DNA of 64,000 bases, taken from the NCBI RefSeq assembly GCF_014062345.1, contig NZ_JACGLS010000001.1, positions 372,001 to 436,000 on the forward strand. The letters run 5' to 3'. The position numbers and the translations under genes are program-made. Positions 35,637 through 44,812 of the stretch are shown here, in pieces. The stretch's first letter is position 1. Every line of letters begins with the position of its first letter. A model generated the notes under the pieces. The model was given only the letters and a program-made list of their open reading frames with translations. It had not been told where the DNA came from and searched no databases. Source of the stretch: Tenacibaculum pelagium. GTDB taxonomy: Bacteria > Bacteroidota > Bacteroidia > Flavobacteriales > Flavobacteriaceae.

Positions 35637-37223
35637 TTATGCTTTTACAAAATGTAAATTCACCATTTCAATTACACTCTCTACAGTTGGTAAGTTTGCT
35701 ACTTGAACATTATCGAAATATTTACGAGCTTCTTTTGCAGTACTTTCTCCAATACAAAAAGCGATTTTATTTGCTTCGTTTTTCTGCATATAGCTTTCTA
35801 CTGTTGAAGGACTATAAAATAAAACTCCACTTACTTTGTCTTCAACTTTTTCAGAACTATACATTGTTTTGTACGCCTCAACTTCGTTGACAGTAATTCC
35901 GTTTTCTTTTAAAATAGTTGGTAAAGTATCTAAACGTAAATCACTACAGAAATAAGTAACTTCACCTCCATTAATCTCTTTAGAAAGGTAATTTGCTAAT
36001 TTTTCAGCATTTCTTTCTGACTTTACAACATTTCCTATTTTCTGCTCGATTAACTTTTTCGTTCTACGGCCAACACAATAAATGTTCTTAAATTTTAACT
36101 CGTCAGCAGTAAAAGAATTCGCTAAAGCCTCTACCCCATTCTGACTTGTAATAACAACATTTTCTATTTCGCTTTTTACAACCTTAGGTGCAATACGATT
36201 GAAACGTATTTTAATAAAGTCACTGTCTTGAACTGCTACTGAAGTTGGTAATAATTTCTTTTGAACTTCTGATAACTTCTTTGTTGAATAGATAGAAAAT
36301 TCTTTTTCTATCCCTTCATCTTCAGCCATCAATTGCTTACCACCTCTATTTATTATGTAATCAGCACAATCTTTTGCTAAGAACTTATGACGTCCGACTT
36401 TAGCATTCTTAGTTACCGATAATTTCTTTTTACCATCTCTACTTAATAATAAACCTTTAAAGTTTATTTCTTCAGTTTTAGCATCAACGTATGCCAAAGC
36501 ACCAATAGGCGCTGTACATCCACCCTCTAAACGATTTAAAAAATCTCTTTCTATACCAACACAAACTTGAGTTTCGTAATGGTTTAATTGTTCACATGCA
36601 TCTTTAGAAAAATCATCGTTATCTAAAACAGTAATCATAATTGCTCCTTGTGCTGGTGCTGGAATCATCCAAGAAAGATTAATTGCTCCTGCTGGACGCT
36701 TACCTATTCTTTCTAATCCTGCAGCTGCGAAAACAGCTCCGTTCCATTCGTTGTTATTTAATTTTTCTAAACGTGTATTTACGTTTCCTCTTAAATCAAC
36801 AACCTTATGCGTTGGATAACGATTTAACCATTGCGCTTTTCTACGTAAACTACCTGTTGCAATGACTCCGTTTGGCTGACCGAAAAACTCTTCGTTATCT
36901 TTCAATACCAAAACATCGTTATAATTTGCACGTTTTAAAACTGCTCCTTGTACAATACCTTCAGGTAAAACTGTAGGAACATCTTTCATAGAATGTACTG
37001 CAATATCAATATCGCCATTTAACATAGCGATATCTAGATTTTTAGTAAAGATTCCAGTAATACCTAATTCATACAAAGGTTTATCTAAAATGATATCTCC
37101 TGTAGATTTAATCGGAACTATCTCGCATTTATATTCTAATTCTTCTAACTCTTTACGAACTTTATTCGCTTGCCACAAAGCCAATTGGCTTTCTCGTGTA
37201 CCTATTCTAATTATCTTCTGCAT
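35637..37223 (-). CDS. hemC: Fused hydroxymethylbilane synthase and uroporphyrinogen-III synthase (HemC-HemD)
   Basis: Residues 1-305 are porphobilinogen deaminase, with GTRESQLALWQA near the start and the dipyrromethane-cofactor Cys236 in LEGGCTAPIGA. From about 310 to 528 the chain continues as a HemD-type domain (VVITSQNGVEALANSF, NIYCVGRRTKKLIEQK, GVLFYSPSTVESY). The fused enzyme would make the linear tetrapyrrole and close it with ring-D inversion. A standalone HemC is near 310 residues, so the length itself shows the fusion. It overlaps hemA by 17 bases. Confidence 0.95.
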   Translation of the reverse strand: MQKIIRIGTRESQLALWQANKVRKELEELEYKCEIVPIKSTGDIILDKPLYELGITGIFTKNLDIAMLNGDIDIAVHSMKDVPTVLPEGIVQGAVLKRANYNDVLVLKDNEEFFGQPNGVIATGSLRRKAQWLNRYPTHKVVDLRGNVNTRLEKLNNNEWNGAVFAAAGLERIGKRPAGAINLSWMIPAPAQGAIMITVLDNDDFSKDACEQLNHYETQVCVGIERDFLNRLEGGCTAPIGALAYVDAKTEEINFKGLLLSRDGKKKLSVTKNAKVGRHKFLAKDCADYIINRGGKQLMAEDEGIEKEFSIYSTKKLSEVQKKLLPTSVAVQDSDFIKIRFNRIAPKVVKSEIENVVITSQNGVEALANSFTADELKFKNIYCVGRRTKKLIEQKIGNVVKSERNAEKLANYLSKEINGGEVTYFCSDLRLDTLPTILKENGITVNEVEAYKTMYSSEKVEDKVSGVLFYSPSTVESYMQKNEANKIAFCIGESTAKEARKYFDNVQVANLPTVESVIEMVNLHFVKA

Positions 37224-38475
37224 GGATAGTTTCTAAATTTGTTCCAAACACCTTAGCCATTACTTCTATACTTTTATTTACAGAAGTTTCTTCGTCTTTT
37301 AAGTGTTTTACAAACTGTGTAGTTATTTTTTGAATGATTCTTGATGTGATTACCTCAGCTTGAGATTCATCAAAATCTTTTATTTTTTTCTTGTGAAATG
37401 CTATTTCGTCTTGTTGAATTGTTTTCAACGATTCCTTTAACGCAGCAATTGCTGGCACAAACCTTCTATTATCTAACCATTCTTGAAACTCAAAATTATG
37501 GACCTCAATAATTCCTTCAGCAACGGGTACTTCTTGTTGACGGATTGCTAATGTTTCATCAGTAATTTTAGATAACTCATCAACATTTATTAAAGTTACA
37601 TTCTCTAAATCAGCTACTTCTTTCGATACATTTGCTGGCATTGATAAATCTAAAATCAATAATTCTTTATTAGTTAAGATATGATCTCTTTTAATAGTAG
37701 CTTCTGATGCTCCTGTTGAAACAATTAAAACATCAGCATTTGCAATCTCTTTGTTTAGGTTTTCAAACTTAGCTCCTCTAATTATCGGATGCTCCTTTAC
37801 AAACTCCTCAGCTTTCTCTTCAGTTCTATTAATTAAACTTACCGATTTATTTTGAGTGTACTCTGCTAAATTTTTACAGGTATGCTTTCCCATTTTACCC
37901 AATCCAAAAACTAAAATATTTTTTGAATTGTAGTCTGTAAAGTTTTTTATGATGTATTGTACTGCTGCGTAAGAAACCGAAGTTGTGCCCGAGCTTAATT
38001 TAGTTTCGTTCTTTACACGCTTACTCGCTTGCATCACATGATTTAACAAACGTTCAAAATAAGCATTCGTTGTTCCTACTTCTTTTGCTTGTTTAAATGC
38101 TTGACGCAACTGCCCTACAATTTCGTAATCTCCAAGTATTTGACTATCCAACCCTGTTCCCATTCTAAACAAATGATTGATAGCTTCTTTATTTTTATAT
38201 ACATTAGATACTTTAGCAAACTCTTCAACAGAACCATTAGAAAATTTACAAAGCATACTAATTAATTGAAAAGGATGCTCAGCAAAACCACATATTTCAG
38301 TTCTGTTACAAGTAGACAATACAAAAATACCGTCCATCCCATTTTTTTTAGCTTCTTTTAAAAGTTCAATCTGGTTTTCTTTAGAAATACTAAACTTCCC
38401 TCTAATACTAGCATCTGCTTTTTTATAGCTAACGCCTATGTTGTATAAATTGTTATGATGTTTATCTCCTGTCAT
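37207..38475 (-). CDS. hemA: Glutamyl-tRNA reductase
   Basis: HemA reduces glutamyl-tRNA to glutamate-1-semialdehyde, the first and often rate-limiting step. Cys56 in LSTCNRTEICGF is the catalytic thiol, the LDSQILGDYEIVGQLR segment and the NADPH-binding turn VFGLGKMGKHTC follow, and a helical dimerisation tail ends the chain. I choose the ATG at 38475 (422 aa) over the one at 38520. The later start fits homologues better, and a promoter-like element lies between the two ATGs. It overlaps hemC by 17 bases and heads the leftward haem run. Confidence 0.96.
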   Translation of the reverse strand: MTGDKHHNNLYNIGVSYKKADASIRGKFSISKENQIELLKEAKKNGMDGIFVLSTCNRTEICGFAEHPFQLISMLCKFSNGSVEEFAKVSNVYKNKEAINHLFRMGTGLDSQILGDYEIVGQLRQAFKQAKEVGTTNAYFERLLNHVMQASKRVKNETKLSSGTTSVSYAAVQYIIKNFTDYNSKNILVFGLGKMGKHTCKNLAEYTQNKSVSLINRTEEKAEEFVKEHPIIRGAKFENLNKEIANADVLIVSTGASEATIKRDHILTNKELLILDLSMPANVSKEVADLENVTLINVDELSKITDETLAIRQQEVPVAEGIIEVHNFEFQEWLDNRRFVPAIAALKESLKTIQQDEIAFHKKKIKDFDESQAEVITSRIIQKITTQFVKHLKDEETSVNKSIEVMAKVFGTNLETIHAEDN

Positions 38476-38501
38476 TAAAGTCTTCTTCAAAAAAGGTCGG
38501 T

Positions 38502-38509
38502 CAAAAATA
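38502..38509 (-). promoter_or_regulatory. Promoter -7 element for hemA
   Basis: Read leftward this is TATTTTTG, a match to TAnnTTTG. It lies about 27 bases upstream of the hemA ATG chosen here, and excludes the more distal ATG at 38520. No convincing -33 element is seen. Confidence 0.45.
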
Positions 38510-38603
38510 TAAATATTCACAAATAAAAAGTATCGCTGAAAGAACTTTAAATGTCGTTATTTGATTTTTAGTATAAAAAAACTTAAAAAGTTATACAAAT
38601 GTG

Positions 38604-38611
38604 TATTTTTG
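38604..38611 (+). promoter_or_regulatory. Promoter -7 element for the AraC regulator
   Basis: TATTTTTG followed by CAG matches TAnnTTTG and lies about 77 bases before the AraC start. It faces the hemA element at 38502-38509 across a shared intergenic region, where an operator could act on both. Confidence 0.45.
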
Positions 38612-38687
38612 CAGTAGAATAGGCTATTAAACACATTTTTATTTAGAGTCATTCCAAATAAAATGATTTTAAATTATCTTTTGATCT

Positions 38688-39575
38688 ATGTCAAAAAACA
38701 TCGCAGAAAGTACATTTAGAGAAGTTACCTTAGAAGAAGGTTTTTTTGTCCTAAAATTTCAGAACAACTCTAACGAAACTGAGTATTATAAAAGAGATAT
38801 AGACAACTCTTATATACAATTACATTACTGTGTAAAAGGTAATTGCAAGTTTCATTTTAACAATAATAATTATACATTTAATGTATTAGATAAGCATTCA
38901 ATATTCTTATACAATCCGCAACAAGAATTACCTATTAACTTAGAAATTCTACCAAAAACATCATTAATATCGGTTTTAATATCAATCGAAAAGTTTCATG
39001 CTTTATTTTCAAGAGAGGCTAGCTATATTCCTTTTTTAAGTGACGATAATAAAAATAAGAAGTACTACGATAACGCTGAAATTAAACCGAACACTTTAAT
39101 AGCTCTTCAACAAATATTAACAGCAAAAAATCATAGTTCTATGAGAGACCTTTATATAAAAGGTAAAACATATGAGCTTTTGAGTTTACATTTTGATAGT
39201 GGAGAAAACACAGAAAGTGAATACTGTCCTTTTTTAGTTGACGATAGAGAAATACTAAAAATAAGACAAGCCAAAGACATCATCATAGCAAGAATGAGTG
39301 AACCCCCAAGTTTACAAGAACTAGCAACAGAAGTTGGCTTAAATCTTAAAAAACTAAAAGAAGGTTTTAAACAAATTTATGGAGATACTGTTTATAGTTT
39401 CTTGTTTGATTATAAAATGGAACATGCACGTAAGCTTTTAGAGAGTAACTTACATAACGTAAACGAGGTTGGGTCGCAAGTAGGCTACAGTACTTCTAGT
39501 CATTTTATTGCAGCTTTTAAAAAGAAATTTGGAACTACACCAAAGCAATATGTAATGAGTCTTAACAATCAATAA
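38688..39575 (+). CDS. AraC family transcriptional regulator, divergent from hemA
   Basis: This 295-residue protein has an N-terminal cupin-like sensor region (IQLHYCVKGNCKFHFNNNNYTFNV) and, from about 200, a double helix-turn-helix AraC domain (PPSLQELATEVGLNLKKLKEGFKQIYG, NEVGSQVGYSTSSHFIAAFKKKFGTTPKQY). The layout resembles PchR-type regulators, which respond to iron chelates. Its position between hemA and hemH, divergent from one and upstream of the other, makes it a good candidate for haem or iron control. That role is inference from context. Confidence 0.9.
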   Translation: MSKNIAESTFREVTLEEGFFVLKFQNNSNETEYYKRDIDNSYIQLHYCVKGNCKFHFNNNNYTFNVLDKHSIFLYNPQQELPINLEILPKTSLISVLISIEKFHALFSREASYIPFLSDDNKNKKYYDNAEIKPNTLIALQQILTAKNHSSMRDLYIKGKTYELLSLHFDSGENTESEYCPFLVDDREILKIRQAKDIIIARMSEPPSLQELATEVGLNLKKLKEGFKQIYGDTVYSFLFDYKMEHARKLLESNLHNVNEVGSQVGYSTSSHFIAAFKKKFGTTPKQYVMSLNNQ

Positions 39576-39598
39576 TCAATTCTTGAAACTTATTTAAA

Positions 39599-40105
39599 GT
39601 GAAACAACTAACACATTACGATATAGAAAACAAACAGCAAACATTTCCTATTACCATAGTTTGTGATGCTATAAGAACACCTGAGAATATCGGAATGTGT
39701 TTCCGAATTTCTGAAAGTTTTGGGGTTTCTAAAATATTTCTGCACGAAACCTCTCCTTCTCATGAAAACAGAATTGTAAAAAAAACTGCTCGTAATACAT
39801 TAATACAAATTCCTTTTGAATACTATACTGATTTTGAGCAAACTATTACACAGTTAAAAAGCGAAGGAAACACAATCATTGGAATCGAAATCACCGACAA
39901 AAGTGTAAATATTCAGGGTTTTGATTTCGCCTCAAAAGAAAAAATAGTGCTGCTTTTAGGTAGCGAACGCAACGGAATTGAAAATATAAATTTAGTTGAT
40001 GCAACTGTAGCGATTCCAATGTTTGGAAGAAACTCATCTATGAATGTTATTCATAGTTTAGCAATTGCATTGTACGAAACCACCAATCAACTAAAAAACA
40101 AATAA
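39599..40105 (+). CDS. TrmH/SpoU-type RNA methyltransferase
   Basis: This 168-residue SPOUT enzyme has the three knot motifs: AIRTPENIGMCFRISESFG near residue 24, LLLGSERNGIE near 117 and VAIPMFGRNSSMNVIHSLAIALYE near 136. Members methylate ribose 2'-OH of tRNA or rRNA; which RNA this one acts on cannot be told. It has a GTG start and its stop overlaps the hemH ATG (TAATG), so it is in the regulator-hemH-hemJ transcript. Confidence 0.92.
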   Translation: MKQLTHYDIENKQQTFPITIVCDAIRTPENIGMCFRISESFGVSKIFLHETSPSHENRIVKKTARNTLIQIPFEYYTDFEQTITQLKSEGNTIIGIEITDKSVNIQGFDFASKEKIVLLLGSERNGIENINLVDATVAIPMFGRNSSMNVIHSLAIALYETTNQLKNK

Positions 40106-41136
40106 TGAAAGGAGTTTTATTAGTAAACTTAGGATCACCAAAAAGTACAGATCCAAAAGATGTAAAAAATTATTTAGGCGAATTTTTAATGGATGAACGT
40201 GTAATTGACGTTCCGTTATGGTTACGAACTTTTATTGTAAAAGGGATTATTTTAAATACACGCCCAAAACAATCAGCTGAAGCTTATAAAAAAATATGGT
40301 GGAAAGATGGCTCACCTTTAATTGTACTTTCTGAAAGATTACAAAATAAAGTTCAGCAAAAAACAGAACTACCAGTAGCTTTAGCAATGCGTTACGGAAA
40401 TCCATCTTTAAAAAGTGGATTACAAGAATTATACGATAAAGGAGTTACCGAAGTTATGTTAGTACCATTATATCCTCAATTCGCGATGGCTACTACTGAA
40501 ACCATTGTTGTTTTAGCAGAAGAATTAAGAAAAGAATTCTTCCCTAACATGAAAATCACAGATGTTCCTGCTTTTTACAATAAACCAGAATACATTAAAG
40601 CTTTATCAAATAGCATTAAAGATTATTTAGAAGATATAGATTACGACCATGTATTATTCTCTTACCATGGAGTTCCTGAAAGACACATAAGAAAGTCTGA
40701 CATAACAAAATCACATTGTAGACCAGAAATAGCTGGTGTAGCTAGTTGCTGCAACACACCATCTAAAGCACACGAATTTTGTTACAAACACCAATGCTAC
40801 CAAACAACCAAAAGTGTAATTTTAGAATTAGGTTGGGACGCAGATAAAGTATCCACCTCTTTTCAATCTCGTTTAGGTGTTGACCCTTGGTTACAACCTT
40901 ATACAGACAGAACCATAGTTAACAAAGCTGAAAAAGAAGGTATTAAAAAATTAGCCATTGTTACCCCTGCATTTGTTTCTGATTGTTTAGAAACTTTAGA
41001 AGAAATAGCAATGGAAGGTAAACATGAGTTTTTAGAAGCTGGGGGTGAAGCATTTTACACAGTTCCGTGTATTAATGACAATGATGAATGGGTTGATGTT
41101 TTAGCCAAATGGATTAATGAATTTAACAATAACTAA
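40105..41136 (+). CDS. hemH: Ferrochelatase
   Basis: HemH inserts Fe2+ into protoporphyrin IX. Conserved features are the LLVNLGSP start, the active-site His188 in SYHGVPERH, and the SDCLETLEEI segment near the C-terminus. After the active site there is an unusual Cys-rich stretch (Cys205, 215, 216, 226 and 231) that could hold an iron-sulfur cluster or another metal, as seen in some other bacterial ferrochelatases. The length is 343 aa. It overlaps the methyltransferase stop and is two bases ahead of hemJ. Confidence 0.96.
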   Translation: MKGVLLVNLGSPKSTDPKDVKNYLGEFLMDERVIDVPLWLRTFIVKGIILNTRPKQSAEAYKKIWWKDGSPLIVLSERLQNKVQQKTELPVALAMRYGNPSLKSGLQELYDKGVTEVMLVPLYPQFAMATTETIVVLAEELRKEFFPNMKITDVPAFYNKPEYIKALSNSIKDYLEDIDYDHVLFSYHGVPERHIRKSDITKSHCRPEIAGVASCCNTPSKAHEFCYKHQCYQTTKSVILELGWDADKVSTSFQSRLGVDPWLQPYTDRTIVNKAEKEGIKKLAIVTPAFVSDCLETLEEIAMEGKHEFLEAGGEAFYTVPCINDNDEWVDVLAKWINEFNNN

Positions 41137-41138
41137 TT

Positions 41139-41729
41139 ATGGATTTTTACTACGTAAAAGCATTACATATCATTTTTATAGTAACATGGTTTGCTGGATT
41201 ATTCTATATAGGTCGCTTATTTATTTACCATGTTGAAGCTGAAAAAAAAGAAGAACCTGCTAAATCTATTTTACAAACTCAATATAAGTTAATGTCTAAG
41301 CGTTTGTGGTACATTATCACGTGGCCTTCTTTATTTTTAGCTAGTTTCTTTGCCTTTTGGCTTCTTTATAAAGACCCAACTTATTTAGAAATGCCATGGA
41401 TGCATGTAAAGCTAGCCTTTGTTTTAGCTTTATATTTCTACCACGGGTTTTGTCATAAAATTTATAAAGAATTACAGCGTGATGAAATCAACTACTCATC
41501 TACAAAACTTAGAATTCTTAACGAGGCTCCTACAGTAATTTTATTTGCTGTAGTGTTTTTAGTTGTTCTAAAAGATACCATTAACTGGATTTGGGGTGTT
41601 GTAGGTATTATTCTTTTTGGAGTTTTACTAATGATTGGTATTCGTTTCTACAAAAAAATAAGAGCTAAAAAATCTTGGGATAAATTTGAAAAAGAATTGA
41701 TTAAAGAAGATAAAAAAAGCGAAGTTTAA
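41139..41729 (+). CDS. hemJ: Protoporphyrinogen oxidase, HemJ type
   Basis: HemJ oxidises protoporphyrinogen IX to protoporphyrin IX in the membrane. His10 in KALHIIFIVTWFAGLFYIGRLF and the Lys in MHVKLAFVLALYFYHGF match the conserved HemJ residues. There are four to five hydrophobic segments and a charged cytoplasmic tail; the length (196 aa) is slightly longer than usual. Its position just after hemH supports this assignment over the related CopD family. Together with hemF it completes an oxidising path to protoporphyrin. Confidence 0.9.
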   Translation: MDFYYVKALHIIFIVTWFAGLFYIGRLFIYHVEAEKKEEPAKSILQTQYKLMSKRLWYIITWPSLFLASFFAFWLLYKDPTYLEMPWMHVKLAFVLALYFYHGFCHKIYKELQRDEINYSSTKLRILNEAPTVILFAVVFLVVLKDTINWIWGVVGIILFGVLLMIGIRFYKKIRAKKSWDKFEKELIKEDKKSEV

Positions 41730-41746
41730 ACTTCGCTTTTTTTTTT
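41712..41746. terminator. Bidirectional terminator between hemJ and recR
   Basis: AAAAAGCGAAGTTT and AAACTTCGCTTTTT are directly opposed. The hairpin includes the last codons of hemJ and touches the recR stop. Confidence 0.85.
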
Positions 41747-42362
41747 ATCCTTTAATTGATTGTTCAAATGGTATTCTATTCACAATACTCCTACCCAACG
41801 TAATTTCATCGGCATATTCCAACTCATCACCTACAGATATTCCTCTAGCAATCGTAGAGGTAGTTATATTATATTTTTCTATTTGCTTATAAATATAAAA
41901 GTTAGTGGTATCTCCTTCCATTGTAGAGCTTAAAGCAAAAATCAACTCTTTAATTTCTCCTGTTTTTACTTTTTCTACCAAAGATTCTATTTGTAAATTT
42001 TGAGGACCAATACCTTCGATAGGTGAAATCTTACCTCCCAATACATGGTACAACCCTTTAAATTGTGCTGTACTTTCAATAGCCATTACATCACGAATAT
42101 CTTCAACCACACAAACTATCTCATTATTTCTCCTAGGGTTATTACAAATATCGCACAATACAGTATCTGAAATATTATGACATTTACTACATGATTTTAC
42201 ATCATTTCTTAAATGTATCAAAGCCTCCGCTAAGTACTTCGTATTCTCTTTAGGTTGCTTTAATAAATGCAACACCAAACGAAGCGCAGTTCGTTTACCA
42301 ATACCAGGTAATCGACTTACTTCATTTACCGCATTTTCTAATATTTTTGAAGAAAAATCCAT
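41745..42362 (-). CDS. recR: Recombination mediator protein RecR
   Basis: RecR works with RecO and RecF to load RecA on gapped DNA. The N-terminal helix-hairpin-helix ([18 protein letters not shown]) is followed by the C4 zinc finger (Cys58, Cys61, Cys70 and Cys73) and a Toprim domain beginning [27 protein letters not shown] loop and a C-terminal Walker-B-like segment complete the protein. The length (205 aa) is normal. It is convergent with hemJ. Confidence 0.96.
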   Translation of the reverse strand: MDFSSKILENAVNEVSRLPGIGKRTALRLVLHLLKQPKENTKYLAEALIHLRNDVKSCSKCHNISDTVLCDICNNPRRNNEIVCVVEDIRDVMAIESTAQFKGLYHVLGGKISPIEGIGPQNLQIESLVEKVKTGEIKELIFALSSTMEGDTTNFYIYKQIEKYNITTSTIARGISVGDELEYADEITLGRSIVNRIPFEQSIKG

Positions 42363-42455
42363 GTTGCGAATTTACAATTTTTCGATTAGCAAACCTTCAT
42401 ATAATTCGCTTAAAAAAAGTATCTTCGTGCTTTAAAATTAAACATTTCATTCACA

Positions 42456-43919
42456 ATGAATTCAGATATAAAAAACTTAGAGCCTAAAGCAGTTTGGAAG
42501 AATTTTGCAGATTTAAATGCAGTACCTCGTCCATCTAAAAAAGAAGAAAGAGTTATTCAATTTATGGTTGATTTTGGTAAAAACCTAAATCTTGAAACTA
42601 TAGTTGATAATGTTGGCAATGTAATTATTCGCAAACCAGCATCTTCTGGAATGGAAGATAGAAAAACGGTAGTGATGCAAAGTCATTTAGACATGGTACA
42701 TCAAAAAAACTCTGATACTGTTTTCGATTTTGATACTGAAGGAATTAAAATGTTTGTTGATGGAGATTGGGTAAAAGCAGAAGGTACAACTCTTGGGGCT
42801 GATAATGGCTTAGGTGTTGCATCAATTATGGGAGTTTTAGAATCTACTGATATTGCTCATCCAGCAATCGAGGCTTTATTTACTATTGATGAAGAAACCG
42901 GTATGACTGGTGCTATGGGACTTGAAGGTGGAATTTTAAAAGGTGATATTCTATTAAACCTAGATACTGAAGAAGATGATGAAATCGGCATGGGATGCGC
43001 TGGTGGTGTTGATGTAACCGCAACAAGAACTTATAATGAAGAAACTACACCAGAAAACACAACTGCTTTCGAAATCTCTGTTACAGGTTTAAACGGAGGA
43101 CATTCTGGAATGGATATTATTAAAGGGCTAGGAAATGCCAATAAAATAATGAACCGCTTATTATTTGACGGTTTTACAAACTTTGGTTTACGTGTTTCTG
43201 AAATAAATGGAGGAAGTTTACGTAATGCTATTCCTCGTGAAAGTTTTGCTTCAGTTGTTATAGATACGGTTTCCAAAGAACCTTTCTTATTTGAAATTCA
43301 TGAGCTTATCAACAATATTAAAGCAGAATTTTTAGCTTTAGAGCCAAACTTAACAATTGAATTAAAATCAATTGAAACTCCTAAAACAGTTATGGATTTA
43401 GGTGTGCAAGAAGGTTTAATAAAATCTGTGTACACTGCCTTAAACGGAGTTTACAGAATGAGTCCGGACATTGAAGGTTTAGTAGAGACTTCAAACAATA
43501 TTGCTCGTATTATCGTAAAAGAAGGAAAAATCAAAATAGGATGTTTAACACGTTCTTCATCAGAAACTAACAAATGGGATTTAGCAAATTCATTACGTGC
43601 TGCTTTTGAATTAGCTGGTTTCAACGTTGAGTTTTCGGGTTCTTATCCAGGGTGGTTACCAAATGTAAATTCTGAGATTTTAAAAACAGTTTCTGATTTA
43701 TATGAAGAGTTACATGGAGAAAAAGCAAATGTAGCTGCATGTCACGCTGGATTAGAATGTGGTATCCTTGGTCAGAACTACCCAAAAATGGACATGGTTT
43801 CTTTTGGACCAAACATTAAAGGAGCACATTCACCAGATGAGCGCGCACAAATTTCGTCAACTCAAAAATTCTGGAAGTTTTTATTAGAGATTCTTAAGAA
43901 TACTCCTGTTAAAAATTAA
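42456..43919 (+). CDS. pepD: Aminoacyl-histidine dipeptidase (peptidase D)
   Basis: This M20C metallopeptidase hydrolyses dipeptides such as carnosine. The metal ligands His77 and Asp79 lie in VVMQSHLDMVHQ. The bridging motif GTTLGADNGLGVA, the catalytic FTIDEETGMTGA and LLNLDTEEDDEI follow, with the late His in AACHAGLECGIL and GAHSPDER. The length (487 aa) matches the family. A -7-like element (TATCTTCG) is just upstream. It is monocistronic with a strong terminator. Confidence 0.95.
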   Translation: MNSDIKNLEPKAVWKNFADLNAVPRPSKKEERVIQFMVDFGKNLNLETIVDNVGNVIIRKPASSGMEDRKTVVMQSHLDMVHQKNSDTVFDFDTEGIKMFVDGDWVKAEGTTLGADNGLGVASIMGVLESTDIAHPAIEALFTIDEETGMTGAMGLEGGILKGDILLNLDTEEDDEIGMGCAGGVDVTATRTYNEETTPENTTAFEISVTGLNGGHSGMDIIKGLGNANKIMNRLLFDGFTNFGLRVSEINGGSLRNAIPRESFASVVIDTVSKEPFLFEIHELINNIKAEFLALEPNLTIELKSIETPKTVMDLGVQEGLIKSVYTALNGVYRMSPDIEGLVETSNNIARIIVKEGKIKIGCLTRSSSETNKWDLANSLRAAFELAGFNVEFSGSYPGWLPNVNSEILKTVSDLYEELHGEKANVAACHAGLECGILGQNYPKMDMVSFGPNIKGAHSPDERAQISSTQKFWKFLLEILKNTPVKN

Positions 43920-43950
43920 CTTATTAGTTACATCTTTAATTTAATACTTA

Positions 43951-43982
43951 AAAAAATCACTCTTTTCGAGTGATTTTTTTAT
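43951..43982 (+). terminator. Terminator after pepD
   Basis: AAAAAATCACTC and GAGTGATTTTTT pair around a short loop. Confidence 0.87.
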
Positions 43983-44114
43983 ACCTACCATCCACGAAAA
44001 AGGAAAATATATTAACATATATATATGTTTTTTTTATATTTAAGAATACAACATCATTTTTAACAAAAAAACATTACTTTTATTTGATAAAAACTCACTT
44101 CAAATTAAAGTTAA

Positions 44115-44807
44115 ATGAAGAAATTGTTATTATTACTGGTATTTTTTTGGAGCATTCATGTTAATATTTATAGTCAAAATCATAACAAAAAACTCTTTTA
44201 TAGCTCTTTCGACAATACAGTTGGATTAAGCAACACTCTTTTAAGTTATGGTACTCTTTTTAAAGAAAAATACATAAAAAGGTTTAAAAATAATCATAAC
44301 TTCTTTTTAAACAACAAATTTAACAAAGGAGATATTCACTATAAAGGAGAACCATTTTTTGATGTACATTTAAAATACGATATTGTTGACGATTTTGTTG
44401 TTTTAAAAATATTAAACCAAAAACAAAATATTTCTATAAAACCCAACAAAAGTCTTATAAAAACATTTCAAATAGGTAATTTCAAATTCGTAAATACAAA
44501 ATTAGGCTTTCTTGAAGAACTTTATGTATTAAAAAACTTTTCTATATATAAAAAGCATCAAAAAGTCAGTAAAGAAAACCTTGATAAATTATACAAAAAA
44601 TATACTTTCAAAGAAAAAGAACCTCAATTCATACTCTTTTACAAAGGAGAATACTATTCGATAAAATCTAAAAGAGACTTTATAAAAATTTTTCCAAGTA
44701 AGAAAAAAAATATAATAAAACATTATAGATCAAATAAGCTTTTAGCAAAAAAAGACTTTAAACATTTTGTAATAATATTAATGAAACAACTTCAAGAATT
44801 AACATAA
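44115..44807 (+). CDS. Secreted protein of unknown family, first gene of the TonB-receptor operon
   Basis: A signal peptide of about 20 residues (VNIYSQ) precedes a very Lys-, Phe- and Tyr-rich soluble sequence with no motif I recognise. The 230-residue protein lies five bases upstream of the TonB-receptor gene and is very likely co-transcribed with it. Its high Lys/Asn content matches the local AT bias. It may be a periplasmic or surface accessory of the receptor. Confidence 0.75.
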   Translation: MKKLLLLLVFFWSIHVNIYSQNHNKKLFYSSFDNTVGLSNTLLSYGTLFKEKYIKRFKNNHNFFLNNKFNKGDIHYKGEPFFDVHLKYDIVDDFVVLKILNQKQNISIKPNKSLIKTFQIGNFKFVNTKLGFLEELYVLKNFSIYKKHQKVSKENLDKLYKKYTFKEKEPQFILFYKGEYYSIKSKRDFIKIFPSKKKNIIKHYRSNKLLAKKDFKHFVIILMKQLQELT

Positions 44808-44812
44808 AGAGA

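Noticed and set aside
38476..38520. Upstream ATG for hemA
   Set aside because: A promoter -7 element lies between it and the downstream ATG, and the extra residues do not match the family.
43970..44164. 64-residue open frame after pepD
   Set aside because: It overlaps the pepD terminator and the next signal peptide, has no recognisable features, and appears to be AT-rich noise.
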